64,000 nucleotides of DNA from Endothia cerciana (GCA_026119935.1 JALRMH010000010.1:558001-622000); one strand, 5' to 3'; shown: positions 21,348-33,102, numbered from the stretch's first letter. A program made the numbers and translations. Notes: generated by a model not told the origin, from the sequence alone.

Positions 21348-22716
21348 ATGGTAAAGTCCGCCGCTATCATCCCCGCGCTGGCCGCGACCGCTTTCGGCGC
21401 CGCTCTCGACTGGTCCGCGTCCCCCTTTGGAGGCGGTAGCAGCAGCTGGGGTGTGAGTGATCTCCGGATGGCCCAGGCCCCTATTTTCATGAACCACGAC
21501 TGACCGAGGTACAGGCTCCCGGCTCCGTGAGCTCCAGCTCTGCGGGCGGCTTCGGCGGCTCGTCAGGCTCTTCCTCTTCCGGCTCGTCCTCGGGCTATGG
21601 TGCCAGCCCCAGCGCCAGCTCCGTGGCATCGACCGGCACGACGACCAGCTCCGGGTCGAGCTCCAGCCCCAGGTCGAGCGCCGCCAGCACTTCCCAGGAC
21701 TCGGCCGAGTCCAGCAGCTCGTCCCGCACCACGGCTCCCAGTGGCAGCATCACGGTGTGCGACAGCGACTGTGACTACACTACTGTCAGTCTGGTCCTCC
21801 CTGCCAGACAGCACACACAAGGGTCTGTCCCGCTGACGCATAAGCATAGATCCAAGATGCTGTCGACTCCCTCGACTCATCCTCTTCGGATGCGCAGGTG
21901 ATCTTCATCTACAGCGGTACCTACTCCGAGCAGGTGACCATCCCGTCGCTGTCCGGATCCCTCACCATCTATGGCGAGACCGAGGATACCTCCGACTACA
22001 CCAACAACGTGGTGAGCATCGAGCACTCCTCGTCCCTGCTCTCCGGCGCTGCCAACGATGAGGCCACCGGCACCCTCATCATCGAGTCCGAGAACGTCGC
22101 CGTCTACAACATCGACATCAAGAACACCTACGGCGAGGGCTCCCAGGCCATCGCCCTCGCGGCGTACAACACCAACCAGGGCTACTACGGCGTGGGTCTC
22201 TACGGATACCAGGACACCCTCCTCGCCGAGACGGGCAACCAGATCTACGCCAACTGCTACATCGAGGGCGCCGTCGACTTCATCTTCGGCCAGGATGCCC
22301 GTATCTGGATCGTCGGCTCCACCATCGCCTCCATCGGTGCCGGTGCTATCACCGCGAACGGCCGTGACTCCGACGACAACGTCTCGTACTACGTGATCAC
22401 CGACTCCACGATCGAGGCCGGCTCCACCGACCCCGGTGATGGCGCCGTCTACCTGGGCCGCCCTTGGGGTGCCTACGCCCGCGTCGCCTTCCAGCGCAGC
22501 TCTATGAGCGACATCATCAACTCTGCCGGCTGGGAGGAGTGGAGCAGCAGCGAGCCCAACACCAGCGATGTTACCTTTGAGGAGTACGACAACACTGGTG
22601 ACGGTGCTACCCAGGACGACCTCGCCTCGTTCGCCACGACCTTGACCTCGGCCCTGACTATCGACACCATCCTGGGCTCGGACTATGCCGACTGGGTTGA
22701 TGCCGACTACATCTAA
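21348..22716 (+). CDS. Secreted pectin methylesterase (carbohydrate esterase family 8)
   Basis: Three exons, 21348-21452, 21515-21784 and 21850-22716, all phase 0, give 413 residues. Residues 1-18 are a signal peptide (MVKSAAIIPALAATAFGA). Residues 36-115 form a Ser/Gly-rich linker, an unusual position for such a linker since most family members start with the catalytic domain. The catalytic right-handed beta-helix starts near ITVCDSDCDYTTIQDAV. Active-site blocks are present: SQAIAL (Gln 224), GYQDTLL (Asp 247), VDFIFG (Asp 268) and LGRPWGAYARV. The enzyme removes methyl esters from homogalacturonan, preparing pectin for lyases and polygalacturonases. The second donor is GTCAGT, weaker than consensus, but phase and the restored YTT-IQDAVDSL join support it. 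Confidence 0.93.
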
Positions 22717-24140
22717 GAATATGACTGGCAATCTTTGAGTGGTGTCGATGGCGTGGAAATTGGGAGCTGTGGGCTCATTCTTGTACATAAGTATACTTCG
22801 TGCTTGTCACCAGGTCGGGGCTGTATATATTGGTCTGGCACACAGGATCGGAGTCAAAAAAAAATATACCTTTACGCACTCCAACCCAAGTTCAGCCGTT
22901 TATGAAGGTTATTGCGACGCACGCCAATGTCCCCGTAAAGCATCCTCACTCGACTCGGCTGGCTTGTCTTTCACGAGAGTGCCCCTTAGTGACGGCACAT
23001 GTCATAGCTGCTCACGCATCTAATTGTTGACAATTGCCAAGCTCCTGCAGTTTAGAAGAGCCGCGCGCGGGACCGGCGGATCGGTGTCGAAAGTGCGGCT
23101 CGTCGGATATGTCAAGACAGGCTATAGGCAGATTATTAACGACTGACGAGGAGGTCCGTCCAGCTCTCCCCCCCGCCCCCCCCCCCGCCCCCACGTCGAA
23201 TGACATTCACTGGCGGCCTGCCTCGAGATCGACCCACTATAATTGGCGAGACGACCTGGATGAAAATCATTGCACGCAATGAGGGGCTGAATGACTCAAT
23301 AAATCGTTGAGGGCAGTCATGTCGGAGATGCCCTAGACCCCTGGCGGCCTTGGAAGGCCGATCCGTATCTCACGTTCAGGCAGGTCTGTATCCCATGTCA
23401 AAAAGTCTGCCAGCGACAAGAACACCAAAAAGAAGAACATGGCTGGGCCATGACATCAGGTATCCCCTGAGGCTTACCGCTTCATCTGAAGGAGCACGTG
23501 CATAGAAGCATCTGGCCGTTGGGCGCAAGTGCTGACAGCTTGCAGGGAGCATTATCGTGATGTGGGCGCAGCCCTGGTGCCCAACGGTTACCGTGGCGCT
23601 CCCACGGGGCTGGTCCCCTATCAACGTACGCGCACAGCCCTACTGGTCTGTTCGTGCTGGACGTTGTCCCGACATTGCGGTGCGGCGGCGGCTGAAATGG
23701 CAAGCCCACGTTGCCAGTGGGGCCAGCTGAATGTCGAGGAGGATCAGTATCCCGGCTGAGGGGGAGCTTTCCTGGCGAGTCATTCTTACATTACGGTGTG
23801 TCGATGGTGCAAGGTACAAGCAGGCAGCTGTCAGATTCGGTCGCCAGCGCAGGACGGGATACCGGCCTGCATACCCCGGAAAGGCCCCATTGATCTCCAG
23901 GATTGATCCCCAGGATGGGCGGACTACGCAAGCTGGTGCTTGAAGGATGCCTCGAGGGCTTATCACCTTGGAATGCCCACCTGTGCGAGACTCTACTGAC
24001 TCGCTCGACACCTCAACACCGGCCGCCTTGCGGTGTAGGACGTTCGAAGAAAGCACCACAGCGCACGCGGCCTTAGGCATGCGCCTCGGGACTGGGATAT
24101 ATCACACCAGGACCAACTCACCAGGCGAAGGAGCCATCCC
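22717..24140. other. Intergenic region
   Basis: 1.4 kb between the pectin methylesterase stop and the large membrane protein. No gene seen. Contains C-rich tracts near 23169-23192 and otherwise ordinary mixed sequence. Confidence 0.55.
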
Positions 24141-26834
24141 ATGTCAGCGTCGCGGGCTGGGACCAATCACCACGACGCCGGAACCATGGGTTCTGACCAG
24201 GACAGCCGCCGAGTTGCACAGCCGCCGGACGCCCCAGCTTCGGCAGACGATAGACGCGCCCGCGCGACTCCGTCGATATCAAGCTCCCTCAACTCTCTAA
24301 CCTCGGCGGCAGCTGAGAAATGGACCGCGCCGGCAGACGGGACCTGGCGACAGCCTGCAGACAACGCCGTGAAGGATAATGTCGCGGTCCCGACAGTGAA
24401 GGAGATGGACACACCGGGTGTCGACCTCAGCTCTCTTGGCGGGCCACCGCTCACCTACGGGCGGAACAATCCGACAACCCGGATGCCGTTTCACGTCGAG
24501 GAGCCCTACCAGGGGACTCCACAGCCACTGAGTCCCGAAATCCTCGATGATGGACGTGGCAAAAACAGGGCCCAGGCCGCAGACTCCCACATCCGTTTAC
24601 TTGGCAGCGGCCGACCGAACAGAGACAAACCTCGAGCCGTCTCCTTCGCACCATCGACGACGACAACCTTTCCCTATCCGAGTCCAGGCAAGGAGGCTGG
24701 CCCGGGCTGGAGGGACCAGGTACGATCCAAGTGGTGTATGCCGACATGGCATCCGTCTTTCACCATATACATCTACTTCATCTTCGGCGCCATCTGTGCT
24801 ATCGGCCATCACATATTCTATTCGTCACTCGACGGCAAGCTGGCCGGCAAGCAGAGCGAGATGCTTCGTTACGGCACATTCTTCGCGTACGCCGCGAAAG
24901 CCGGCTACGGCGCTGCTATTATCTCGGCTTTTAAGCAGCGGGTGTGGGTCACCGTCCGCTCCCGCTTCATGAGCATCAGCGGCCTGGATTCCATGTTTGC
25001 GGCCGCAGAGAACATGCTGGCCATGCTCAACTTTGAGTTCCTGATAGACGCCAAGGGGGCATTCGCGCTGGCCCTGTTCGCCTGGCTGACCCCCCTCATG
25101 GTGATCCTGACAGCAAACACCTTGCTCGTGGAGCCGACGACCATGTGGCACGATACGACCTGCCCTGCGGTGCGGACGCTGAACTTCTCATTTGAGGAGA
25201 CGGCCAACTGGCGGGAGCCTACCCAGATTGATGGCCTGTTCGAGATACCGGTGTCGATATGGAACACTACCCTGCGAGCCAACGAGACTGATTCCGGCTG
25301 GTTCGACTATTACACGGGCCCGAGCGCCAACTTTCAGCAGACTGCTAGCCTCGGGGCCTTTTTGGAGGAGGTCGTGCCGCTGAAGAACGCGTCTGTGAAC
25401 ATCTGCGGATCGGGCTGGAACTGCACGTTTGCGATCGAGTTTACCGCTCCGGGGTACAATTGTACGGAGTTGGGCAGCGGGGTCGGCTCGAAAGTCGACA
25501 ACCTCCAGCAGGAATCCGGCGAGGCTGTTGCGCCGTTCGGGACCGATATCATACTTCCTGAGGGCGACTACAGCTACTATGCATATACCAGCGGCGGCGA
25601 GTACTCTTCCACGCAGCTTGCAGACGTCGGCGTGAGCGGCATCCCGACCGCGGGCCCCCCTTATCCCGCCCACCTCGGCGCTCTGAGAACGGAACCTGTT
25701 ATCTGGATTGGCTACGCCGTCCTCAACCACCCCAATCAAACCCAACCGACCCGTGGCGAGTCCGGCTGGAACGATGCCTTCACTCCGAAGGTCTTTGCCT
25801 GTGAGCACAGGGAGACTGTGTACGTCGTGAATTTCACATATGTCGGAGAGACGCAGAGTACCAGGGTCATCTCGCAGAAGTTTGGAGCTCCCATCATCAA
25901 CACCACCTTCCTCCCCGACGTTATGGCGAACGATGGGACACAGGACAACACCACCGCAACGCCCGAGTCCAACTACGTCTACCCCAACTACACAGAGCGC
26001 TACCGCAAGGTGGCCGCGTACCACTCGCTCGGCAGGATGCTTCGGTCCTTCATCAACGGCACCGTCTCCGTCTCCGACGACGTCATCCAGCCGATCGAGA
26101 ACACCCAGGCGATCCAGACCAAGCTCCTCGACCAGCTGAACAACTACTTCCCCTACGCCGACCTGGCGCTCCAGGTCCAGAGCCTGTACCAGGACATGAT
26201 CCTCTCCATGTTCTCGAACCCCCAGTTCGTGGAGGTCGCCTGGGCCGCCCAGCCCGGCGAGCAGAGCGGCACCCTGCTGCAGGGTGGCTCCGGCGCCAAC
26301 AAGTCCGACTACATGCACCCGTGCACCCTGTTCCGGACCGCCAACACGTACACGTACAACATGCGCGAGCTCTGGATCGTCTACAGCATCGCGACGGCCG
26401 TGACCCTGGCGAGCGTCGTCGCGGGCGCCCTCGCGATCCGCGACAACGGCGGCGTCACGCGGAACACGCGCTTCTCGAGCGTCGTCGCCGCAACCAGGGG
26501 CCCGGCCCTCGAGAGGATACCCTGGCAGGGCCCACTACAGGACAGGGGGGACGTCCCCGCCGAGGTCAAGAATCTGCGGCTCGGGTACGGCGTCCTACGG
26601 GACATGGACCGCAGGCTGGCCATGATGGACGTCGGGCCTGATCCCTATCTCGTCATGACTGAGGAGGAGAGCCCAGGCACTGGCGGCGGCGGCGGTGGTG
26701 GTGGTGGTGGTGGCCTGGGGAAGATGAGGAGTAGGGCATACAGTTCGGGATATCTCGGCGAGATGCGGTGTGGCTTTGGCCTGAAGGTGGATGTAGATCA
26801 GAGACATCGCGAGGGGAGTCTGTTTCATCAGTAA
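24141..26834 (+). CDS. Large four-TM glycosylated membrane protein, function unknown
   Basis: Intronless, 897 residues (an alternative ATG at 24186, residue 16). The first 200 residues are hydrophilic and Pro/Ser-rich. Three membrane segments follow: about 207-228 (FTIYIYFIFGAICAIGHHIF), 244-263 (FFAYAAKAGYGAAIISAF) and 303-326 (FALALFAWLTPLMVILTANT). A region of about 400 residues then carries many N-glycosylation sequons (NFS, NTT, NAS, NCT, NQT, NYT, NGT) and cysteine pairs, so it faces the cell exterior or lumen. A fourth segment lies at about 742-764 (LWIVYSIATAVTLASVVAGA), followed by a conserved-looking TRNTRFSSVVAATRGPAL block and a tail with a run of 12 glycines. From memory, fungal relatives often carry the database name formylmethionine deformylase-like protein, but no deformylase motif (HEXXH, EGCLS) is present. 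Function unknown. Confidence 0.85.
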   Translation: MSASRAGTNHHDAGTMGSDQDSRRVAQPPDAPASADDRRARATPSISSSLNSLTSAAAEKWTAPADGTWRQPADNAVKDNVAVPTVKEMDTPGVDLSSLGGPPLTYGRNNPTTRMPFHVEEPYQGTPQPLSPEILDDGRGKNRAQAADSHIRLLGSGRPNRDKPRAVSFAPSTTTTFPYPSPGKEAGPGWRDQVRSKWCMPTWHPSFTIYIYFIFGAICAIGHHIFYSSLDGKLAGKQSEMLRYGTFFAYAAKAGYGAAIISAFKQRVWVTVRSRFMSISGLDSMFAAAENMLAMLNFEFLIDAKGAFALALFAWLTPLMVILTANTLLVEPTTMWHDTTCPAVRTLNFSFEETANWREPTQIDGLFEIPVSIWNTTLRANETDSGWFDYYTGPSANFQQTASLGAFLEEVVPLKNASVNICGSGWNCTFAIEFTAPGYNCTELGSGVGSKVDNLQQESGEAVAPFGTDIILPEGDYSYYAYTSGGEYSSTQLADVGVSGIPTAGPPYPAHLGALRTEPVIWIGYAVLNHPNQTQPTRGESGWNDAFTPKVFACEHRETVYVVNFTYVGETQSTRVISQKFGAPIINTTFLPDVMANDGTQDNTTATPESNYVYPNYTERYRKVAAYHSLGRMLRSFINGTVSVSDDVIQPIENTQAIQTKLLDQLNNYFPYADLALQVQSLYQDMILSMFSNPQFVEVAWAAQPGEQSGTLLQGGSGANKSDYMHPCTLFRTANTYTYNMRELWIVYSIATAVTLASVVAGALAIRDNGGVTRNTRFSSVVAATRGPALERIPWQGPLQDRGDVPAEVKNLRLGYGVLRDMDRRLAMMDVGPDPYLVMTEEESPGTGGGGGGGGGGGLGKMRSRAYSSGYLGEMRCGFGLKVDVDQRHREGSLFHQ
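26682..26715. repeat. GGC/GGT triplet repeat coding poly-glycine
   Basis: In-frame trinucleotide repeat coding a run of 12 Gly in the cytoplasmic tail of the 897-residue membrane protein. Likely length-polymorphic. Confidence 0.85.
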
Positions 26835-28298
26835 TAGAGCTGGGGGCAAATCTCATACATTGATAATACATTGATAAGGCAGAAGTCGTAACGTTGCGAC
26901 ATCGAACATAGAAGCTTAGGGGGCTCCGGTCCATTTAATCCATGTGTAAGTTCGCGCAGGTGCCGTGATCATATTGCCTATGCCAAGAGGACATAGCATT
27001 TGACATACATAAAGTATATCTGGTCGTTAACGCAAGTCGTCGGCCTGGCAATTGCACAGGAGCAGGAAGCTGGCTGACGGTGACTATTACAAGCTCCTAG
27101 ATTACAGCCTTTCCTTTTCTCCTTGCTTCTAAGAAGGATATATAGATAGCTAATCCCATGCGAGATATTGCTCCGTCCTTCTTCGAACACTATGAGGAAC
27201 AGAACACCCCCTCCCTTTTTTTTTTTTGCCCTTCCCCGAAATTGATGGCGGACAGCCTGATTTTAGTCGTACTTGTGGTCGGAGCCCGTCTTTCAAGCTA
27301 GGAAAGCTGTTTAGTAGCATGCGGCTTCCCAATTCTAGAAGCCCTCTCGTCCTCGGCTGGAATTATGCACCGCCTTCAGTCCAGCGTCCACACGGACTTG
27401 GACGTTGTCTCGAAATTGAAGATGGTATTTTTTTTTCACAAGTGCCACCCATCGCCCTGCTGGACCATGAACAGGTCTCCTTCAGTATCCAGGACAGAAT
27501 TGGGGCCCACGACCTGGATACTAAAGAAGACGATCCAATGCCTGATTTTTCAGCGTATCAAAAACAACCTCGGAAGCTGGCGTGGATTTCTTCATTTCCA
27601 ACATATCCAAAGCTGAGCATGCTTGCACCTAGGGCCTATGTTAGGCTCCATCCAGTCTTGCTGATGAATGCTCGCGGCACTCGCCAAATGCAATAGCCCC
27701 TAATCACACGTCCCATCCTTGTTGAAGAAATCGCGAGAACACAAGGAGGCCGTGAAAGTTGGACAAGGCAGATGTCCCGCCTACCCCTCATCAAACCAAC
27801 GGGAATCGTACCTCGCCGGCCCCATCGATGAGATAGCGTGTTGAATTTCCACAGTGGGGAGATCTCACGAGCGCTAATCAACTACTGTACGAGCGAGGAC
27901 CGCGGACGGCCCGACTACAGACTACTCGTTGCAGAGCTGGCGAAGTTATTCCCGTGGGGTTCTCCACGCCTTACCCCGGATCTGCGCCTGCGGACCTCAC
28001 TTTTGTCTCCCCAGCAGATCCACCTCGTTCTCCACCCAGCAAAAGCCATGTGACCTCTAGTCGAGTTTTTGCTACTCATCGCGAGTGGGCTATACCGCAA
28101 CTTCTTCAACGCTACCCTGCCGATCGGATCGGATATCCGAGCCCGCTCGGCTCAAGATGCATCATGTAGTATTGATTGAGTGCGTACCCCACTGTCGTAG
28201 CGTGGCAACATGGGGGAACGACGCCCTTCAAAGAGACTGGGCCTCGCAGTGTGGAAGACACAACTCGGACAGAGTTCTCCAGCCCCACGTGAGTAAGG
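26835..28298. other. Intergenic region
   Basis: 1.46 kb without a supported gene. An open stretch at 27226-27696 starts with TTG and has no recognisable motif. The first 400 bp are AT-richer. Confidence 0.5.
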
Positions 28299-30422
28299 AT
28301 GAAGATGCCGTCTCTCGCCTCCAGAACGGTGGTACTGCCACTCGTGACCGCCCTGTTCTCATCATGGGCGACGGCTACTGCCATCGAGGGGAGATCTTCT
28401 CACGGTCCGTTGGCGTATACTATGAATGGAACATGTAGGTTCATCTTGAGGAATCCGGAAGTCTGCTGCGGACCGGCTCAGGCTGACCTGTTCTAGACGA
28501 AGGTATTTCGCTTCCGCAACTCTCCCAGGAGGTGTTCCTCGGCGTTCCTTATGCCAACTCGTCCCGCCGGCTTTACCTGGCTTCGTCCCTCAACGAGACA
28601 TGGAACGGAACCCGCCAGGCAACCGAGCAAGGGGCGACATGCCCGGGCGCTACCACTCAATATGCGTATGGCTGGGAGATAGCCGAGGACTGCTTGAACT
28701 TCAACCTTGCCAGGCCCGCCGGCGTGACCCCCAACCAATCTCTCCCGGTCATGGTCTGGATATACGGTGGGGGGTTCTACCAGGGAGCTGCCCGCGATCC
28801 GGAGTTCAATCAGTCGTGGCTTGTGCAGACGTCTGAGGAAATTGGCCTACCCGTGGTCGTGATCACCCTGAACTCGCGACTGAGTGCTTGGGGATATATG
28901 AATTCTGAGCAGGCCATCCGGCAAGGTGTGGCTAATCTGGGCTTACGAGATGTCTGGAAACACCTGGAGTGGCTTCACGGTATGATCCTAACAAGAAGAT
29001 AGACAATCTTTGACGCGAATGCTACTAACTTTTATTTAAGAGAACATTAGAGGTTTCGGCGGTGATCCCAGCCGTATCACGGTCATGGGACAATCGTCCG
29101 GTGGTTTGACAGTGGAAATGCTGGTAAGCCAATTTTTGGTTTCAAATCCCAACCCCCTTTTGTTTTGGTGAACTATGCCCCCAGTCAGGCACAGGGGTTG
29201 TCTTTAGAGCACTTCAATTTGTATTATAACTCCAAATTAGCTACTATAGCTCTTCGGAGATATCAAGATTCTCGTAGGAATAAGAACTGATACTCTCCAT
29301 TTAGGCGATGGCATACAGCGGTCAGCATTCTTTGTTCAACAACGGAATTACCTCCAGCATCACACTATTTTCGCCTTTTTGGTCTACTATTGCAGCACAG
29401 CAGTCTCTATACCAAGGTCTTCTCAATATCACCGGTTGCTATTACGATAATGACAACATGGAGTGCCTTCGAGGTCGTAAGTATCTCTCTGGTCTGTCAA
29501 TACAAGCACATATTTGCCCCTATGATGAGCTAACTTTATGCCCTATGCAGTGGACTTTGCGACATTCAACAAAAGCATAGCATCGCTTGAAGGGGGCGGC
29601 AAGGGATGGCGGCCGGTAGTCGACGGCGACTTCCTGAAGAACTCCCCATATTTCCAATTCGCCAACAAGCAAATGGCCAATATCCCGCTCGTCGTGGGGT
29701 GCAATACGGACGAAGGGCTCAGCACGTTCCAGACGGCGTCAGACACGGACGAGGAGCTCTCGGCCGGGCTCCAGAGCCAGATGGGGGTCAACTCCACCAT
29801 GGCACAGGAGCTGCTCGACCTGTACCCGGAGGGCGAGCAGTATCCCCCCTACTCGCAGCCGATGGACATCGACTGGGCCAACCTCACCGCGGCTGTCGGC
29901 AAGGCATCCGGGAACATGACCCGCAGGGGCTACGCTATGGGCGGTGACTGGTCAGCCATGTCCGGCCGCCGGCTCACCGCCACGCGGTGGAACGAGGCCA
30001 CGAACGGGGCCCCCGTGTACTCGTACCGCTTCGACACCGACGTCCACAGATTCCCGCTCACGACCACCGGGCTCGGCTTCAGCCAGCACGGCGCGGACCT
30101 GTCCTACGACTTCCGCCTGCCGTACGTCCCGTATACAGACAACTTCGCGCTGGCGAACGTCCCGGCCCTTCACAACGTGAGCTATGCCATACAGGCGACC
30201 TGGATCAGCTTCGCGTATTCCAGTAGCCCCAACCACCACGGTCTCGAGTGGGTTCCTGGGTGGCCGGAGTATACCCAGTCTAAGCAGAATATGGTGTGGA
30301 ATGGAACGTTGAACAACACCCTGAACATACATATAGAGAACGACACGTTCCGACAAGACCAGATCCAGTGGTGGATGGATCACTGGGGGTACCTACTGCT
30401 TCAGGGCTTCCCTATATGGTGA
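28299..30422 (+). CDS. Secreted type-B carboxylesterase/lipase
   Basis: Five exons, 28299-28434, 28497-28979, 29041-29123, 29305-29476 and 29551-30422, in matching phases, encode 581 residues. A signal peptide (MKMPSLASRTVVLPLVTALF...) opens the protein. Family features: FLGVPYA, the EDCLNFNLARP block, oxyanion loop VWIYGGGFYQG, ENIRGFGGDPSRITVMGQSSGG with nucleophile Ser 225 (GQSSG in place of the common GESAG), GCNTDEG with Glu 346, and FSQHGADLSYDF with His 471. The catalytic triad is therefore complete. Many N-glycosylation sequons fit secretion. The segment after the nucleophile (AMAYSGQHSLFNNGITSSI) replaces the usual longer loop. Intron 2 has a perfect GCTACTAAC branch site; intron 3 (181 bp) is long for this genome. 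The substrate is unknown. It neighbours a Zn2Cys6 regulator and an MFS exporter. Confidence 0.9.
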
Positions 30423-30827
30423 GATGGTTGAAGACCCAGCGGCAAGCATAGCACGGCTTGGGAGTATAAAACCACGTTCCGAAACACCAAAGCAGTGGAA
30501 CAAAACTTAGTAGCATAATTCACAACCGATCACTCGGACACGCAAGTGCCACGTATAAAGTCATACTGATGAAGCTTGCTGCCCCCCCCCCTTTCCGTTT
30601 CTGCTGCCTCAATGAACGATTCTGCTTCAGGTAGGTAAGTACCTGGTTCTGTTTGAAGACATAGAACAAGTCTTAAAGCTTCTCTCGACTCAGTGATCTT
30701 GCGTGCTAGTAGTAGTTTAACAGGCGTAAACCCCCCCCCCCCCAAAAACCCCCCCCAAAAAACAAAAAAAAAACCCCCCCCCGACATATTTCTGGAACAC
30801 AATAAGGAGTTGTGTAGGAGATCAACT
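30423..30827. other. Convergent 3' intergenic region with C/A homopolymer block
   Basis: Between the carboxylesterase stop and the regulator stop. No gene. Contains the C/A block at 30731-30782 and a shorter C run near 30583. Confidence 0.6.
30731..30782. repeat. Alternating poly-C/poly-A block
   Basis: Thirteen C, five A, nine C, then A runs broken by one C, then nine C: 52 bases using only C and A. Could be genuine slippage-prone DNA or partly an assembly or sequencing artefact of homopolymers. Confidence 0.85.
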
Positions 30828-32400
30828 TCACACGATCAAGCAGGGGTCCATCATTCCTCTCATCTCCTGCAACCAGTTCACGATCTCTTCACCATTCTTC
30901 GCCCGTCTGTCCCTGATCTCCCATATCGGCTCGAGCATGTCTATAGCCGACTCGACATAGCCCCAGGGACACACAAAAGACGTTGCGAATTTTATGGTCT
31001 GCATGCGGCACAAACTCCACTGCCTGCTGGCGGGATCATCGGCCTGAGCACCAGCTATGAATGTTGGCCAGACCAGCCCCTTGGCCAGCGGGTGCTCCAT
31101 AGGTACCTTCGCGATGTTTCGGAGGAGTTCATCATGTAGCGAGTCAGCCGTGGTATGCAACACGTCCGCAGCACCCGGCACGGCGAGCAGGATGTACAGG
31201 CATGCCGCAAGGCGGTGGATATCGGCCATGTGGATACGAATCTCGAGGTTGTCGAGGGGTGATAGGCCCTTGATGTTATGTACCCAAGCGCTGACATCGA
31301 ATGCAAGGAGGTTTTCAAACAAGAGGGCGGCCTCTGTCAGGTCATTTGACGGAAGTCTGCTTGCCTTGAACAGCTTATCCATGACGAAAGGGGGCGCGCA
31401 CCCATAGCTGAACGCCGCTGCTTTCTCCAGGGCCGATACCATGTCGACTGATCTGAACGCCGACATTGATGTATCCTCCGAACTGGTAAATACCGAGCCC
31501 AAGATGTGATACGTGATGCAATCAGCGACAACAATGTCAGCCAGCTGTGCGATCTCGGGCGGCAAGCCGGCGCTCCCGAGACCCTGGATGGAGGTGAGCA
31601 GATTCCCAGCAGCCTCGATGTGCGTCTTCCACTTCCCCCTCCCCGATTCGATCAGATCGAAGTTGATGAAGAAGACGACCACGATCATAATTATCAGTCT
31701 ATTTGCCGGGTCCACATGGTCGAGCGCCTGGCGAAGGAGACGGTATGTCCTGTCCTTGGCGGTCAAGGCGTCGACGAGCTGCTGGTGGTGGTGGAGGCCA
31801 CGGCAGCGGTAGAGGGCAACCATATGAACTGCCGACGTCGCAAGGATGATCTCGCGTAGGTAAGAGAAGTTATGTAGCAGTGGGAGCATGAAGCGGAAAG
31901 GGTTGGCTTCCCGGTCGTAGGAGACCAGGTCTTGACAGACGGACCTGTCGACTTTTGACCAAACTCGTCAACCCACGAGCCCGAATGAAGGCAGATCAGA
32001 GGCAGACCGCTTATGACTTACAATGACTAATATAAAGCCTCTTCCCCGGACCAATATCCTGCAGTAGGGGGTCCGCAAGCGAGAACTGGACAGAGCCGAG
32101 ACTGAAGTTCACTACCTCTGCTCCCCCCACCGAGCCTGGACGGATGGCCAGAGCATCCTTATCTACTTCTCCGCTAGAAGACCGCCGCTGCTCCGAGCTT
32201 GGACTGGGCGGCCCGCGGGCAGTGACTGTTCTGGTCCATCGGAGGAGGATTCCGTAGCCGAGGCATGCTTCGCCTCTCCTATGGCACTTCTCGCAGCCGG
32301 GCACTGAACGATCGCACCTCAACCGAGTTCGACGACAGTTGTGGCACGGGTTTCTTGGTGGCTTGGTAAGTGGATGCCTAGGGTCTGTCAAGACTGGCAT
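30828..32400 (-). CDS. Zn(II)2Cys6 transcription factor
   Basis: Two exons, 32400-32022 and 31951-30828, spliced in phase (CAT T|TC GAC), give 500 residues. The DNA-binding zinc cluster is at residues 19-46 with perfect CX2CX6CX6CX2CX6C spacing (CHNCRRTRLRCDRSVPGCEKC...C), very close to the N-terminus. A Ser-rich linker follows (about 60-95), then the fungal-specific regulatory domain, recognisable at the exon join by SVCQDLVSYDREANPFRFMLPL and the alpha-helical repeats after it (LREIILATSAVHMVAL). The ATG at 32400 is preferred over an upstream in-frame start at 32475 because the cluster begins 19 residues later. It is transcribed divergently from the MFS exporter, with 702 bp between start codons, so it is a candidate regulator of that gene and possibly of the convergent carboxylesterase. 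Confidence 0.9.
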
Positions 32401-33102
32401 GCTCTCCTCATCGCTACACAATGACTTGTAGCTGCAGAGGGCTTCTCGGCTCAATATCCGAAATACATTGCGCACAGGAATGCAAATCTAGTCCTGAATG
32501 AACGAGGACAGCCATGCGGCTAGTAAGAGCAGGATCACACATAGGAACCTGGGGAGTGTTGCAAAGTCTGAGGAAGAAGCGCCTGACAAGAGTCACGAAG
32601 AGGCGAGGTGTCATCGTGAAGACGTTGCCTTTGTCAGTACAGAATTTACATAATCCATAATGCTTGGTCTAAACCTAGTTAGGAAGCCAAGACACAAGCC
32701 GTGCATTAGCGGTCCCACTGCCTTGGTAGACCGCTGGACCCCCAAGTCATGACGGCCTGTCCACTCGCTCGCTCCCTTCAGCCTTGCCCTTACAGGTAAC
32801 CAAACAACAACCGCTGCATAGAGCTCCAATAAAAGGCGCCACTTTGGACAAAATCTTACAAATCGATGCCTATAGAGGAACAAGATGGAAACATCTGCGT
32901 GTATATAGTCTTGTTCAATGCCTATACGGCTATTCCAACCCGTCTACTTGACCCACTTGCATGAGTAAGGAATAAGACCAGTGGGGTGCTCTGAACGTCA
33001 GAAGGTATAAAAAGTGCTACTACTGTGCATTGCACACAATGGTATTTGCAGAAATAAAGGTAATGAGAAGACAACATGTGATCTCCTCCAGATCCCATAA
33101 AC
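32401..33102. other. Divergent promoter region, regulator and MFS exporter
   Basis: Bidirectional 702-bp upstream region. No gene inside. A strong TATA box serves the exporter side (33006). No paired CGG operator was identified with confidence. Confidence 0.55.
33006..33012 (+). promoter_or_regulatory. TATA box of the MFS exporter
   Basis: TATAAAA 97 bp upstream of the ATG at 33103. Spacing fits a fungal TATA promoter with a short leader. Confidence 0.6.

Noticed and set aside
24904..26318. A long antisense frame (376 codons from 25188) in the large membrane protein gene
   Set aside because: Val/Gly/Asp-rich shadow; the sense frame has clear membrane helices and sequons.
27226..27696. 156-codon frame between the membrane protein and carboxylesterase
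   Set aside because: No ATG at its start, no motif, ordinary composition for chance open frames; at most an eroded remnant.
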